From Rhabditophanes sp. KR3021 (Eukaryota > Nematoda > Chromadorea > Rhabditida > Alloionematidae), in NCBI GenBank assembly GCA_963281155.1, contig CAUJLY010000002.1, positions 1,364,001-1,428,000 on the forward strand: 64,000 bases of DNA, written 5' to 3'. Shown piece after piece: positions 1-11,484 of this stretch (positions within the stretch are counted from its first letter, which is position 1; every line of letters starts with the position of its first letter). Below the pieces are notes generated by a model, which searched no databases, was not told where the DNA came from, and saw only the letters and a program-made list of their open reading frames with translations. The position numbers were made by a program, and so were the translations under genes.

Positions 1-647
1 CATCAACTAATGCCGATCCCAGATCATTCCATAACCATCCAGCTGTTAAGGAGCTTGGGAAACAATTAAATTTAAATTCCTTAGTTGGCTATATCGTTTT
101 ATTGCACCTCAAAAACTCAATCAAGTCCACAAACTCTTCTCCAAACAAAAAGAAAGAGGGCAGTCAAGAGGGAGATACTGATTCTGATGTCACTTCCCTT
201 TCTTCATACCATTCAGCTTCATTACATGAATTCCGTAGAAATTCGAAACATTTTACTATCAACAAAGACCCCAGAAAAATATACAACGAAAAAGAAGCTT
301 TGAAAGAAGATGAAAGTTTCGAGGATTTCGTTATTTATGACCTTGTGTATGGAATTCCGTTGTTTAATCAAACTTTGAACAAGATAGTCTGTGATAGAAT
401 CAGGGAAAGAAATTTACTGAAGGAAAATCTGAATTCAATGAATAATGAATTTGCGGTGTATGATTTCGTCAATTCGATGAAGCAATTACATGAACGTTTT
501 CATCTACCTAAACTCGAGGTAAGCATTTATTTGAATGATTAATACTATTTTTAGCCGCCCTTCAACTACACCGAAACCAACGAAATTTCAAATCCCGCCA
601 AAAAAGTATACTTCGACGACATCACCGGCAAACTAACCCACTTCTAA
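1..647 (+). CDS. 3' end of an unrecognised protein-coding gene
   Basis: The reading frame is already open at the left edge (codons start at base 3), so the 5' part lies outside the window. Two exons are visible: up to 518, then 555-647 after a 36-base intron (519-554, GTAAGC...TTTTTAG). The visible C-terminal portion is about 200 residues. It has a Ser/Lys-rich low-complexity stretch, a more ordered hydrophobic/charged part (FVIYDLVYGIPLFNQ), and ends in DDITGKLTHF. I see no signal, membrane segment or catalytic motif and recognise no family. A polyadenylation signal AATAAA lies at about 738. Coding status is well supported by the clean splice junction and uninterrupted frame; function is unknown. 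Confidence 0.75.
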
Positions 648-3600
648 CCACCAAAATCTAATCACTTACAGACAAAAAAACACCACATCAACTCATCAAA
701 AACTTTTTTATTTATAATTTTTATACTAAATGATGCCAATAAATAAAATATACTTTAACTATTTCCCAAAATAAATGTGTTTTAACTTATGCCCTTGAGA
801 CTTGTTGGAACCACAAATGCCACACTACATCCATTGTATTGTAGTTGATGGCAGGGCCAATTGTTTTGTTTCTTAGATTTTTATTATTGTTCTTAAGATA
901 TACATTTCCTTTTTTGTTTAAAAAACGATAAAGATACGGTGTGTGTGATCTTTTTTGGTTCCTTAAATTGAATTACTTTATTTTATTACACATTATTTAA
1001 CTTTACTCCACATTATGTTACATTATTCGGTCCGTTTAAATTACTTACAGATTTAAGAAATGGCAAAATAATTTTCTCTAATAGTTGGTATCATAAACAA
1101 AAGGCAATTGTATGATTATCTCTAAATAAATGTGTTTTGCCTTAAAATATCTAACATCTCCATATATATTCCTCGTTGTTATTCAAAACCAACGTACAGT
1201 AAAAAAGTTGTTCACTCATTAGTAATCAAATTAAACATCCATTACCATTCATGTACAATCAACACTTGATGTTGAAAAAACCATTACATCTGCCCTTAAA
1301 CAGCAATCAAATGTAGTGTTATACATCTATTTTGCCAGAGTCAAGTCATACAAATATTAGTCCTATTGTCTGGTCCATTACTGATGACTCCTTTATGTTT
1401 ATTTGGTTTTAATTTTGGGAAAAAATTAGTATTGAACAAAACCATTTATATCAATTATACTACACCCTGTGCCTTTGATTGTATTATCTACAAAATACTA
1501 TACATCTTTCTTTACCAAAAAAGAAGACGCGATAAGAAAGATAAAAATCCTTTTAGCTATAGCTCTTTTCTGGAATTTATACTTTTACATTTATATTATT
1601 ATTTGTTTCTTCCATCCCAAATTAGGAACAAAAAAGAGGAGAGGAAGAGTATATTATTTCAATTCAATTTATCAGTATTCAAGTATATCATCATCTACTT
1701 CAAACCCCACAAATAAGATTAAAACCACAAATGTACACACAAATAAATGTTAGATTCTTCCTGAACTGGTACCAGCTTCTTTTCCATTGTTGATAAGTTT
1801 AAAATTTCAGTTAATCTACTCTTATTCACACACTTCTCATCTTTCAACCTGAGACCTCTGGGCTTAACTAACTTTTCTTGTCATATTTATTATTTTGTCT
1901 AATCCTATTTAATCTTTTTAAATGACCTCACAAATCAGGAACAGCTTTACTTTTATTTAATTTAACCATTAAATTCCATGATTGATAGAACCATCAACTT
2001 TGACATGATTTAGTATTGTCTATTTTAGAGAGGCCATTTATTATTATTCTTATTATCAGGCCAAAATAAAAAGAAATTTGTCTTGCAAAATATTTCAATT
2101 AGGTTATTGTTAAAGCTACTACATACTAAATGTATGTATCTTAATCAAAATTCAATTAATCAAAAAAGACTCCGATATTATAAATTCATGGCAGATGTGA
2201 ACTGCACACCATTATTGCATATTATTGCATTTTGTATTCAGAAAAATTCTTTTCCTCAGATTTTAATAAGTTTGTAAATATTTCATTGATAACAAAACAA
2301 AATATTAATAATAATAACGAAGACGTGTGTATGTGCAGTGCGTCTGACCAATCTAAATTTGTTCCTATCTCCAAGATTAAACAATACTTCTAGTATATTA
2401 TTATTTTATATTATTTTCAGTAGCGCCTTTCCTAAACAAATCTTTAATATTAACAAGTTTATTTAGGAGATATATTTATGCACATGGTTGTTGCTTGTGA
2501 CAAAGCCATCACACACTTACACGTTTAACTACAAATATACATATGAGTTATGGGCTCTAACTTTTTGAGGATGTGCACAGGAGAAAAGAAGTAATTTGGT
2601 TGAGATATATACATATATTTTATTATAATCGGTCCTCTTATTCCTTAGATAGAGTTGTAGGTTTGAGGGTCTTGTATTTTTATTATTAGCTTTTGCCTAC
2701 ATCACAATTCAAACTTTGTTGGATGTATTTTTGTAGTTGGGAACAATAATCTGTTAATGTGATACTCTCATGCAATTGTTTTTACGTTTGCTTTATAAAG
2801 TCAATTGATTAAAGAAGTTAGTATTTTGTTTTGATCATAATCTAAAAATGTTGAACAACTTTGTTGTCTCTTATCAAAAGTTCATTTCCCTTCTACTTAA
2901 CTTCAACCAAGACCCTTTCTTTTTGTTTATAATTTAATTGTTCAGGCACCACAAAGATGCCTACGGCCAGATAACACCAATCTGTACGAACTCATTACTT
3001 GATTACATTCAAAAGTTACTTTGCCCTTATTAATATCATTTATAATTTAGAGACATCTATAAGCATTTTGCCACTCTTGTCAAAACTAATTTTTTTAAAA
3101 AGAGATTTGTTAGTATCTTTGCACTCATCCAATTTATATTTGGTCATTTCACTTAATTAAAATAAGTAAATAACTAAGTTTAGAGAGGCTTTAAATTTGT
3201 TTCTAATAGTGTATCCAAATCATCAATTTTACAAACATTTTTTGTTTCCTCATTCTATGCAAACATTGATACCAAGGAACACTTGAAATTAGACTATATA
3301 TACTGTATAATGCCGCATTTTTAAATAACAAATAAAATAAGTCTTTTTTTGAACATCTTATATCTTAAAAATACACACTTTTTCGGGCATGCCTTCCTAA
3401 ATTTGATTAGTTCATTTGAAAACTCTTTAATTTATTGTCATAAATGTGACTTGGAAATCTTGTTATGGACTATTAGTGCTGCTGTTAAACATAACTTTGT
3501 GGCAAATAGAGTCAAAGACTACTTGGTACTAGGGTATAAACTGTGTGTGTGTTTGTTTAAAGATGTTATTTATTTTGATTTTTGTATGCATCTGCTAAAA

Positions 3601-3833
3601 GACAATATTTCATTTTGGTATGCATTTGTTTAATCACTTATTTGAGTTTTGTTTATTACTAAGTTGGCCATGTTACAATTAATTGGTGATTATTCAAAGG
3701 TGAGGTGGTGCAAATAAAATTCAAATTTTCCTGCTTTTTAAATGTAACCATTCCGAGGACACGTTTGATTTTATCGTTTTACCCTCACTGCATCATCATT
3801 ACCTTTTTATATTTCTGTCATTTTATTTTACCA
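648..3833. other. AT-rich stretch without convincing genes
   Basis: After the AATAAA of the preceding gene this 3.2 kb holds only chance-looking open frames of low-complexity AT-rich codons (for example 1366-1716 and 3349-3633), with no splice-linked continuation that I could find. It probably contains the 3' UTR of the upstream gene and the promoter of the GOPC gene. An upstream first exon of GOPC could also hide here. Confidence 0.5.
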
Positions 3834-3839
3834 TTTTAG
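3834..3839 (+). promoter_or_regulatory. Candidate trans-splice acceptor before GOPC
   Basis: TTTTAG preceded by a T-rich tract (CATTTTATTTTACC) ends one base before the A of ATG at 3841. This is the usual arrangement for addition of a nematode spliced leader close to the start codon. A cis-intron from an upstream exon would look the same. Confidence 0.45.
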
Positions 3840-3840
3840 A

Positions 3841-5718
3841 ATGACTGAAGTAGCTTGGGAAGAAGGAAATAATTTCGATAGAAGAACAACTTCGCCTCGA
3901 CAAGAAATGCCAAGACCTTGACGATCCCCCTTCTCACCATGGACAAAGCCGTAACTATCCGCAAATCACCCATAAACACCCTTCGCCAAAGATTCCATGG
4001 CTAGACAGAGTAGAAAGGGAATTCGACAATGCTTTTCGTGGGGTAGACATACTAATTGAAGAATTCGACGTCGAACAATCCGACTTAATCTATGATGCTC
4101 GCTCCAAACTAGGAATTTTGTCTGGTTGCTTTGCGGAACTAGTCAAGAAGCACCAACACATCTTCGGAATGTACCGTCTCCTCGAGTCTGAGCTCTTCAT
4201 CAACAAAGAAGAACTATGTGAAGCCAAGGGGATGAATCAGACCCTTGAAATCGAATCTCAACGCCTCATCACCAACATCCACATCCTCCAATGCCAAGCT
4301 CAAGCCAAGACAGCTCCCCATGAATCTGATCTAATTAGCAAGAAACTAAACCTAGAGATCCTCAAATTTAGAGAAGATAGCCTTGCTCATACAAAGGAAA
4401 GAGCTGCTGTTGATATGTTGAAGAAGGATAATGAAAGGGCAAGGGAGATTATTAGTAGTATGCAGGCGGAGTTGTATGCTGCTCGTCTGGCTGCTAAGTA
4501 TTTGGACAAGGAACTGGCGGGAAGGTTGATTTGTTTTAATCATTTTTAAATTAACTTTTTAGAATTCAACAAATTCAATTGCTTGGACGAGATATGCGTG
4601 GCCAAGAACATGATCGCCTATGGAATGTATTGGAATCTGAAATTAATCTGCACCGCCACAAGACAGTAATCCGTGCCTGCAGAGGTAGAAAACATGGCAA
4701 AATGTTACCTACCCCTAAACCAAAAGAATGTTTTGTACCTGGCAAGAATGGAATAGGCAAAAATCGTTTTGTGACCATTAAAAAAGAATCAACAAGCGAC
4801 GGTTTGGGCATGTCCATCACGGGTTTGTTGACAATATAAATTTTATTTCAAAAATGTTTAGATCTAAAAAGTTTAATTAAGGATATTATTTGGGTACTGG
4901 CTATTTTGTGTATACTTCGCCATAAAACTTTTGAAATTGTTTGCCATTCTTTGAACATTCATCATAAGCTTTTGTGAATTCCTCGGCAATTTCTTCAATG
5001 TCATTGTATTCAGTATAGGCAATTCGTACAAGTGAAAGCCCCTCTCGACGACCAAAATCATTTTTAATTTGTTCACTAGATTGTGTCTGCTCGAACTTTT
5101 CTTCGCTCATACCAAATGGTGTAGCGTTAAAATTTTGAGCCCCGTCAACTCTTTTAATTAAGACTTTATTCCATTTAAAAAAGTAATCAAATGCAATTTA
5201 AAACAAAAGTAAAAAATTTTAACATTCATTGAATTGATGGGTATGAATAAATAATGTGATTTGATATTTCAGGAGGAAAAGAACACGGCGTCCCTATAAT
5301 TGTCTCTGAAATCCACCCTGATCAACCAGCCGAGGCTTGTGGGGAGATCTTCGTAGGCGATGCTTTATTGAGTTGCAATGGTATCAATCTAAGAGGTGCC
5401 ATGCATATGGAAGCTGTCAAAATTCTAATGAAAGAAATGGTTGAGCAAACAGAACTTAAATTTGAAGTTGTGTATGTTACTCCTGATCCTGATTCCGATG
5501 ACGATGGAGAAGTTTGTCTGGAAACAAATAGTGGACACAATTTTAAATTGTATGAACCATTCGAGGAAGAATTTGAAAAAGAAACTTGCTCTTCTGCCAG
5601 TTCCGTCGAAATGAGTGAGGGAGCTTATTCGGAGACTTGTAGCACTACTAGAACTTGTGAATCTTCTGAATCTAAAAAGAGTAGTTGCAAGAAGAATGAT
5701 GAGACTTCAAAAATGTAG
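3841..5718 (+). CDS. gopc-1: GOPC/PIST-like Golgi PDZ and coiled-coil protein
   Basis: Golgi-associated PDZ/coiled-coil adaptor that sorts membrane cargo in post-Golgi traffic. Exons: first coding part to 4524, then 4563-4822, then 5273-5718, with introns of 38 and 450 bases. The N-terminal block around [13 protein letters not shown], a long coiled coil, the [13 protein letters not shown] segment, the [13 protein letters not shown] segment, the PDZ carboxylate loop GLGMSITG followed by [15 protein letters not shown], and an acidic tail after FEVVYV all match the GOPC family in order. The extreme 5' end is unresolved: ATG 3841 opens a frame that stops after 26 codons, and the GOPC frame has no ATG of its own. 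Either a cryptic intron or a single-base indel near 3850-3900 must join them. The third exon is read through the split glycine G|GA. Confidence 0.9.
4901..5197 (-). pseudogene. VSR-like PD-(D/E)XK endonuclease remnant inside the GOPC intron
   Basis: Antisense to GOPC and wholly within its 450-base intron is a 98-codon open frame with no ATG until 5110 (giving 69 residues). It has the layout of the C-terminal core of VSR-like nucleases common in phages and large DNA viruses: a FDYFF strand, then a strand ending VDGAQNF (family pattern about IE-x-DG-x-QHF), a linker [12 protein letters not shown], a helix [11 protein letters not shown], and the closing strand [17 protein letters not shown]. The usual acidic residue before DG and the His of QH are replaced here (KRVDG, QNF), so nuclease activity looks lost. 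The N-terminal half is missing. I call it a captured, decayed fragment; a short expressed protein is possible. The family assignment is motif memory only. Confidence 0.5.
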
Positions 5719-7069
5719 AGTTGAATGTATTTATTGGTGTGATTATATGTGTAGTTTGGTCATTCAAAGATTGCTTGACTCATGTGTGTTGTGATACATT
5801 TTTGATGTGTGCCGTATCTGATCCTATTATTATTAGAGATAACTTGTATAAATTAAAATAGATATATCAAGTATTAATGTGTATGTTTGTTTATAGAAAT
5901 AAATAAAATTTCAATCTCATCCAGTGAAAACAATTCATAAAGCCGGTACCAAACTAATTGTTCTATTGAACTATTCACAAACCATACATCCATCCATTTT
6001 ATTGTACAAAGGACGTCATTTAAGAAAACAATCTTTATTTATTTATATTTTGAGAAGAAGTAAACAAAAAGTTTGCATTATTGTGATTTGTTTGAATAAA
6101 CTATTTTGTTTAGTTGCTTTTAAATCAAAGAGTTTATTGTTTTAATAATTTCATAGATAAATGCAAATTTGAAGGTTTAAAATTTAGTTTATCAAATTTT
6201 CAATCAAACTAAACACAAAAGTTAAGTTACTTATTTGTTTGACAACACAGCAAGCTTTTTATTAATACTTAAAAACAATCGTTTCAATTAAAACATTTTA
6301 ACAAAGCGAATGGAGGTTGCGTGTAATCAACGACACATTTTAGAGAATATTACAAGCCGCTTATTCACATCAATGGCATATCAAATACCAATACCAAATA
6401 TCATAATGTACGTAACAAATTAAAAAGAGGAACTTTTATAGGAATAGGCAACGATAGTTATAAATTCGATTATCCGTCCCACAACTTTCAAATACATGAA
6501 TTTCTGGAAACTATTTAGTGCTCGTTTCTCGGATAAATAATGAACGATGCCACTATTCGGTGATAATTATAGCAAATAATTAACTAGTAAAAAATAAGAA
6601 AGATAACAAATGTATAAATCAATAAGTCATTAAAATGCCGATTCATAAGTAAGTTGGCTATAGTGTAAATGGCAAAAATAGAATGACTTTGATTGTTTGT
6701 TACCAAAAATCAAATATAAATCTTAAATAAATACAATATGTATACTAATTTAAAATGCCAATGCGCATGCCAAGAAGTATCTTATAATGCTCTTTTGTAA
6801 TTATTAATATGCATTTGACGATTATTTTTAAGTTAGTAGCATTTGTATTACATAACTGTTGAATATTGCTGTATCACTCTTTTTGTGCATCTAAGACAAC
6901 ATACACGTAAGGTTTGATTTTTTATACAAAATTTATAAAAAAAGATTCACGAAATATTATACAATTATTTTGATTGAAATTCGTTAGATATACAACTTAG
7001 CAATAAGTAATAAAAGAGAGTTTGTTCAAACAGATAAAGATTATCACACATAAGAATCATCTTCTTTAA
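5719..7069. other. Convergent intergenic region
   Basis: GOPC and the SKP1-like gene point towards each other across 1.35 kb of AT-rich sequence. An AATAAATAAA run at about 5899 would serve GOPC. Open frames such as 5924-6145 lack splice continuation or recognisable protein character. Confidence 0.5.
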
Positions 7070-7661
7070 TTAATCAAGCCAAGCATTTTGTTCATTAAGC
7101 TAAAATATATTTACTAAGGAATTCATTTTAATGAACTTACAAATTTATGATCCTCGGCAGTAAAATCGTCTACAATGTCGAACTTTTCACGCAATTCTTC
7201 AACTGTTTTACCTCTCATTGAATCAGCCACATCGTCGCAAAGAAGAGTAAACATTTTAGGAATTTCTAAAAAATCAGCAACCAAAATTAATACAAAATTG
7301 TATTCTTGAACATCTTCCACAAATCGAGCATTAAATGTTTTAACACTCTCTTCACGAATTTTTTTCAAATCATCCGTTGAGTCGTCTGGTAGTTGTGGAT
7401 GTGAATCATAAAATTTACAAAACTCAATTGTTTTCTTTAAAGAATAAGTATCACATTTTTCCAATTCGATTCTTTCCATTTTCTGAGTAGAAGTCAAATC
7501 AATTCCAAGATCTAAAATATAGACACATGAAACATATCTGAAATATCTAAAAACTTACCGCTAACCATTTGTGTTAAAGTGCCAGATTGCTCAATCACGT
7601 AGATTGGAAGATCCAATTCATCCTTGTCGGAAGAAAGAACAGGCAATAGTTGAACTGACAT
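7070..7661 (-). CDS. skr: SKP1-related ubiquitin ligase adaptor
   Basis: SKP1 family adaptor that links F-box proteins to cullin in SCF ubiquitin ligases. Three exons on the minus strand: 7661-7559, 7511-7141 and a 30-base last exon 7099-7070, with introns of 47 and 41 bases. The spliced protein is 167 residues, normal for the family. Recognisable features are the beta strand near the N-terminus, the IELEKCDTYSLKKTIEFCKF helix region, LILVADFLEIPKMFTLLCDDVA, and MRGKTVEELREKFDI followed by DDFTAED. The last exon supplies the conserved Trp tail (LNEQNAWLD), which would be lost if the exon 2 frame were read straight through its GTAAGT donor. Nematodes have expanded SKP1 families, so the exact orthologue is not assigned. 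Confidence 0.9.
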
Positions 7662-8959
7662 ACTTGAATTAATTTGTAAATGATGGCTTTATATAGTAAA
7701 CATACAATCTCAGTTAGTCATAAAATATTGCGCATGGTTAATTGATTCAAATTCCACCTTTACTTCCTTTTTGGGATGATGTTTACTTGCATATGAAAAT
7801 TATGTCTGTTTTGCAAAAAGTATGTAACAATGTATAATATGTATCTATACAAAGATCGGATCTTAATTAGTGTATTTTCATACAAGAAATATAAAATTAG
7901 AAACAAAACATAGTACAGGCTTTAATTAGCAAGATATTCTTCCTTTTGATAGAAGCATATAATTATTGTAGTTAGTATCCATAAATTCATCAAAAAGTTT
8001 AAAAATGTTGAAAATTACTTTAAATCATACAGTAATAACTTTCGGTTATTATTTGAATTAGTTATTAATTAACATCTATAATTTTATATATCAAATTGTA
8101 TTATCTTATATGTTCACATGTACATATAATAATCAAGAAATATATGAATCTAAGTTATTAAAACAGTCAAGTTTAATTATTAAATATGATACAGCCGAAG
8201 AACCATCTATTAAATCATGTTCTTGTTACAATGCTACATTTCCCTTCAGAAATCATATTATGGACAACACAAGACGTAATTTTGTTTATTCAGTTTATTA
8301 TAATACTTGCAATGATCTTAATTTGTATTTGAAGGCTAATCTAACAAAGAAAAAGAAAAAATTTGGTTACATATAACGAGTATAAACCATCCAAAAATAG
8401 ACAACACCCTTTTTGTTCAAAATAAACCAAAACTCAAAAATAAATCTAAAGCCAATCTAATTTACAAACAAATAAATACAGTTTCCTTTAAACCTTTTAC
8501 TATTTATAAACTTCAGATCACAACAATTTACACCGAACACAAACAAAACTAATTTAGCTGGGAATGACTTTAAACTCTTAGTTAATTCCGAATTAGAGTG
8601 TTGAGACATTAAAAAGAGATAATAAATTTCATTTTCTTTTTTACTCTAAAAGTAGCATCGTAATCAGCTGTATATAACAAGATTTTTATATTTAACAAAA
8701 CTTATTTATTAGTCAAAGAACAAAACAGCACTAAGCATTTTTATTATGTTTAATTAACAGAATGTTAATTAGTTGCATCAGAATATTAATTTGTTTCATC
8801 AAATATTAGTTAGTTACAATATGTGAGTCTTGATTTATTTTCCGATTTAAGGAATCAACTATTACAATAAGTAACATCTAGTGAAGTTGCTTCTATTGAA
8901 AAGTGTCCCATTTCCAAATTTCTGCAAAGGATAATAAGGTGTTTATATACTCTAGAATA
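7662..8959. other. Intergenic, contains a duplicated chemoreceptor promoter
   Basis: Upstream region of the SKP1-like gene and downstream region of the chemoreceptor gene. It holds an 88-codon plus-strand open frame (8110-8376) of AT-rich codons that I do not accept as a gene, and one copy of the duplicated block described at 8650-8790. Nothing else is recognisable. Confidence 0.45.
8650..8790 (-). repeat. Duplicated chemoreceptor upstream region, copy A
   Basis: From CAGCTGTATATAAC to about GAATGTTAATTAGTTGCATC this block aligns by eye with 10155-10305, the upstream region of the minus-strand chemoreceptor gene, in the same orientation. Shared words include CAGCTG, GTATAA, AATGTTAATTAGTT and the spacing between them. 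No receptor gene now lies beyond copy A, so it looks like the promoter of a lost tandem copy. Confidence 0.5.
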
Positions 8960-10116
8960 TTAATTTGTGAGTCTGAAACCAGATGTAAGCAAATTTTTTA
9001 CAGTCTTCTCAGTTTTCGTAAAGCCAGTACTTTTTGTTGGTACAATAACTACCGACATTTTTCTTCGCCTAATTAAGTTTACGTAATAAACAAAAATAGC
9101 TAAATTATTGCCTAACATTGAAAACATTATTGAAGCAACAAGATAATTTGATGTACTAAAGGTCAGGGAAACATGTTCAGGGGCTTTTAAAAATATTAAG
9201 GTAATGACAATGTAAAATATTGGTATTATTGTAAACACAGCAGCCCCTATGAAGGAACATAAATAATAAGTTAAAATATTGTTGTAATTTCTTTCATTTC
9301 CCGCTATAGAATTTTGCTTAATTAACATCCTAAAAACGGTTGTCATTTTAAAAAATGTGTAAATGAAAAATATAACCAGAACTATAGTTAAGGCGGCTAT
9401 AAAAAATATGCAGAGCATTATTAGATGAATTTTGGATCCACCAAACGAAGTATAGTGTACTTTAGGACCTTCGAATATTTTGAGAATTTCATGATTATCT
9501 TTAAAATATAATGCTTCTGTTTCTTCTCTCGATATCTTAGCTGAGATAAAGAACCCAATAATACAAGCGAATGCAAATATTCCTACTAGTAAAATAACTT
9601 TACTAATCATCGTATGATCGTTGAAAGTAGTTTTTCTGCACATGATATTACTTCGGCCAAGTATGTCCAAAAATAAAGTAAGAATATACACACCACATAG
9701 AGCCAACAAAACTCCCTAAATTATTAATTAAGTGGAGAAATATGAAAGTTACTTACCGTTGAAACATGACATCCCATATCGCCAAAAAATCGAATTGGTC
9801 CTGCACAAATACCTATGTAAAAAGGCAAAGCTAATCTGATTCTTACAATAATTTCAGCATATATGGCGAATAAAATATAGTAAATTCTCACATAAATTAA
9901 AAACTTAACATAACTTAGGGATCGTTCAGCTTTAAGTGTTATAAGATAACCAAGAGTTAATACAGAACTAAGAATACAAAAAATGTTCATAATGTCAGTT
10001 ACATGATATACAATATCATCGTAACATGCAAATAGAGGTTCGAAATAAGTGCATGCCAGCATTTTTCTAGGAATCAAATAATTTAGAAAATAGTTAACGT
10101 AAAAATTAATTGTCAT
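8960..10116 (-). CDS. Serpentine (7TM) chemoreceptor-like GPCR
   Basis: Nematode-type seven-transmembrane receptor, probably plasma-membrane and chemosensory. Two exons, 10116-9757 and 9715-8960, with a 41-base intron; 371 residues in all. Hydrophobic segments recur through the protein: FCILSSVLTLGYLITL, the FLIYVRIYYILFAIYAEI region, GVLLALCGVYILTLF, VILLVGIFAFACIIGFFI, LIMLCIFFIAALTIVLVIFF, AAVFTIIPIFYIVITLIFL and the segment around SIMFSMLGNNLAIFVYYVN. The C-terminal tail is short and basic and ends TSGFRLTN. There is no signal peptide. I cannot place it firmly in one sr- family. Its upstream sequence is duplicated at 8650-8790, and a C-terminal fragment of a sister copy lies at 10325-10400. 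Confidence 0.8.
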
Positions 10117-10154
10117 GCTATTAAATATTAATGAGCAGCAGTATTTTATTTTGG

Positions 10155-10305
10155 ATAAACCTCATGCACACCAGCTGCGTATAAGACGACTTTTATACCA
10201 GAAAAAATTTATTTATTTATCAAAAATCAAACGAACACTCAACATTTTTTTAAACTTTAATTAAAAGAATGTTAATTAGTTATATCATAATTAAAACGTT
10301 ATATG
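10155..10305 (-). repeat. Duplicated chemoreceptor upstream region, copy B
   Basis: Copy of the block at 8650-8790, starting CAGCTGCGTATAAG and running to GAATGTTAATTAGTTATATC. It lies 40-190 bases upstream of the receptor ATG, so it is probably the promoter and 5' leader of that gene. The similarity was found by eye and is imperfect. Confidence 0.5.
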
Positions 10306-10324
10306 TTCTACAAATTATGAATAT

Positions 10325-10400
10325 CATTTTTTGGTCTAAAACCAAACTTAAACCTCTTTTTAGAAGTTTTTCAGTTCCATTAAGCTTAAACATTTAAATT
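10325..10400 (-). pseudogene. C-terminal remnant of a chemoreceptor gene copy
   Basis: On the minus strand this reads GTEKLLKRGLSLVL, which parallels the tail of the intact receptor at 8960-10116 (KTEKTVKNLLTSGFRLTN). It lies just upstream of the duplicated promoter block. Together with the orphan promoter copy at 8650 it implies a former head-to-tail array of receptor genes of which one intact copy remains. No further upstream exon sequence of the second copy is recognisable. Confidence 0.4.
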
Positions 10401-10620
10401 TCATTGCTCCTATTCAAAGAAAGTGTTTCAACCAAATTTAATTAATTAAACTTCTTTTGAAGGAAGGCAACAACCATATGTATCTATTCGTGTCTGTTAT
10501 ATTTATTTTCACTGTAAACTAATTTGAAGGAAGTCCCTTCGAATCAGATGCCCAATCCTTAATCTATTATATAACTATAACCATATTGTATCATCATCAT
10601 TAAATACATTTACTTTAATC

Positions 10621-10794
10621 ATGTCTTAACTGGGGAAACATATACAAGCTTGTCAAAACGCAAAATTGTTTCCAATCTGTTATCTTGAATTGACCATTAA
10701 GAATTGGCTGGAACATAGTCCAGATAAGTCATATTCACCAATTATGTATGACACTTTAAGTAATGAATACTCACAGTCCTTACAAGAAATATAA
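10621..10794 (+). pseudogene. Short coding-like frame with an early stop
   Basis: ATG TCT TAA is followed in the same frame by 54 open codons with balanced amino-acid use (LGKHIQACQNAKLFPICYLE, then IKNWLEHSPDKSYSPIMYDT) and a TAA at 10792. AATAAA follows at about 10854. It looks like coding sequence of a small protein interrupted by one nonsense codon, or a stray exon. The family is not recognised and chance cannot be excluded. Confidence 0.25.
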
Positions 10795-11484
10795 AATGCT
10801 TGATTCACAATACTAATATGAATATAGTAATTATATATATGACGATATTCAACAATAAATAATCTTTATTTTTTCATGCAAAATGATTGTCCAATTAATT
10901 CGTAAAAATTTAATTATTATACCATTTTTAAAGGTAACGGCTATTTATTTATATGCCAATTAAGATAAATAATATATGGATAATGGATATATTCATCAAA
11001 ATTAGAAAACGCACCATTAATAACGAGATTGTTTAAATATGTTTATAGATGATGGCAGTAAAACAGATCATTTATAACATTTTTCCTTGATATTGTTTTC
11101 ACTGATTGGGATGTAATATTCTTCTTCAACTTTCTACATATTCCTTTTAGTTTCACCTGCCTGAGAAAAACATTTAATTGAATATGGTTTTATTTTTTAG
11201 CGATTATTAAAAATCATATTCACCCAAATTTTATTCAATAATTTTTTGATTAAAAGATTTTGCCCTAACGAGTCCTTAACAAGATTCTTGAATATGGTTT
11301 GATGTAAAATTACATTTTTTCGTTAAAATAAGTATTATTACTTTTGCCAATCTATGAAAGTTCATTATTTTTAATTAGTAAATTCTTCTTTCTTCAGTAC
11401 GGAGCTGATAAGGTATAGTTTTAGAATTTATTTACTTTATTAAATCCAATAAACAATCATTACATACAACAAAATCAACATAAA
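10795..11484. other. Intergenic, AT-rich
   Basis: No open frame or motif of note. It lies downstream of the zinc-finger gene (minus strand) and would hold its 3' end processing signals. Confidence 0.5.

Noticed and set aside
1366..1716. 116-codon plus-strand open frame
   Set aside because: Composition is Lys/Ile/Phe/Tyr-rich as expected from AT-rich noncoding DNA, overlaps another frame, and has no splice-linked continuation or motif.
3349..3633. 94-codon open frame upstream of GOPC
   Set aside because: No ATG at the start and no recognisable protein features; treated as chance.
8110..8376. 88-codon open frame near the SKP1-like gene
   Set aside because: Starts with ATG but has no family features, and lies opposite the strand expected for the lost receptor copy.
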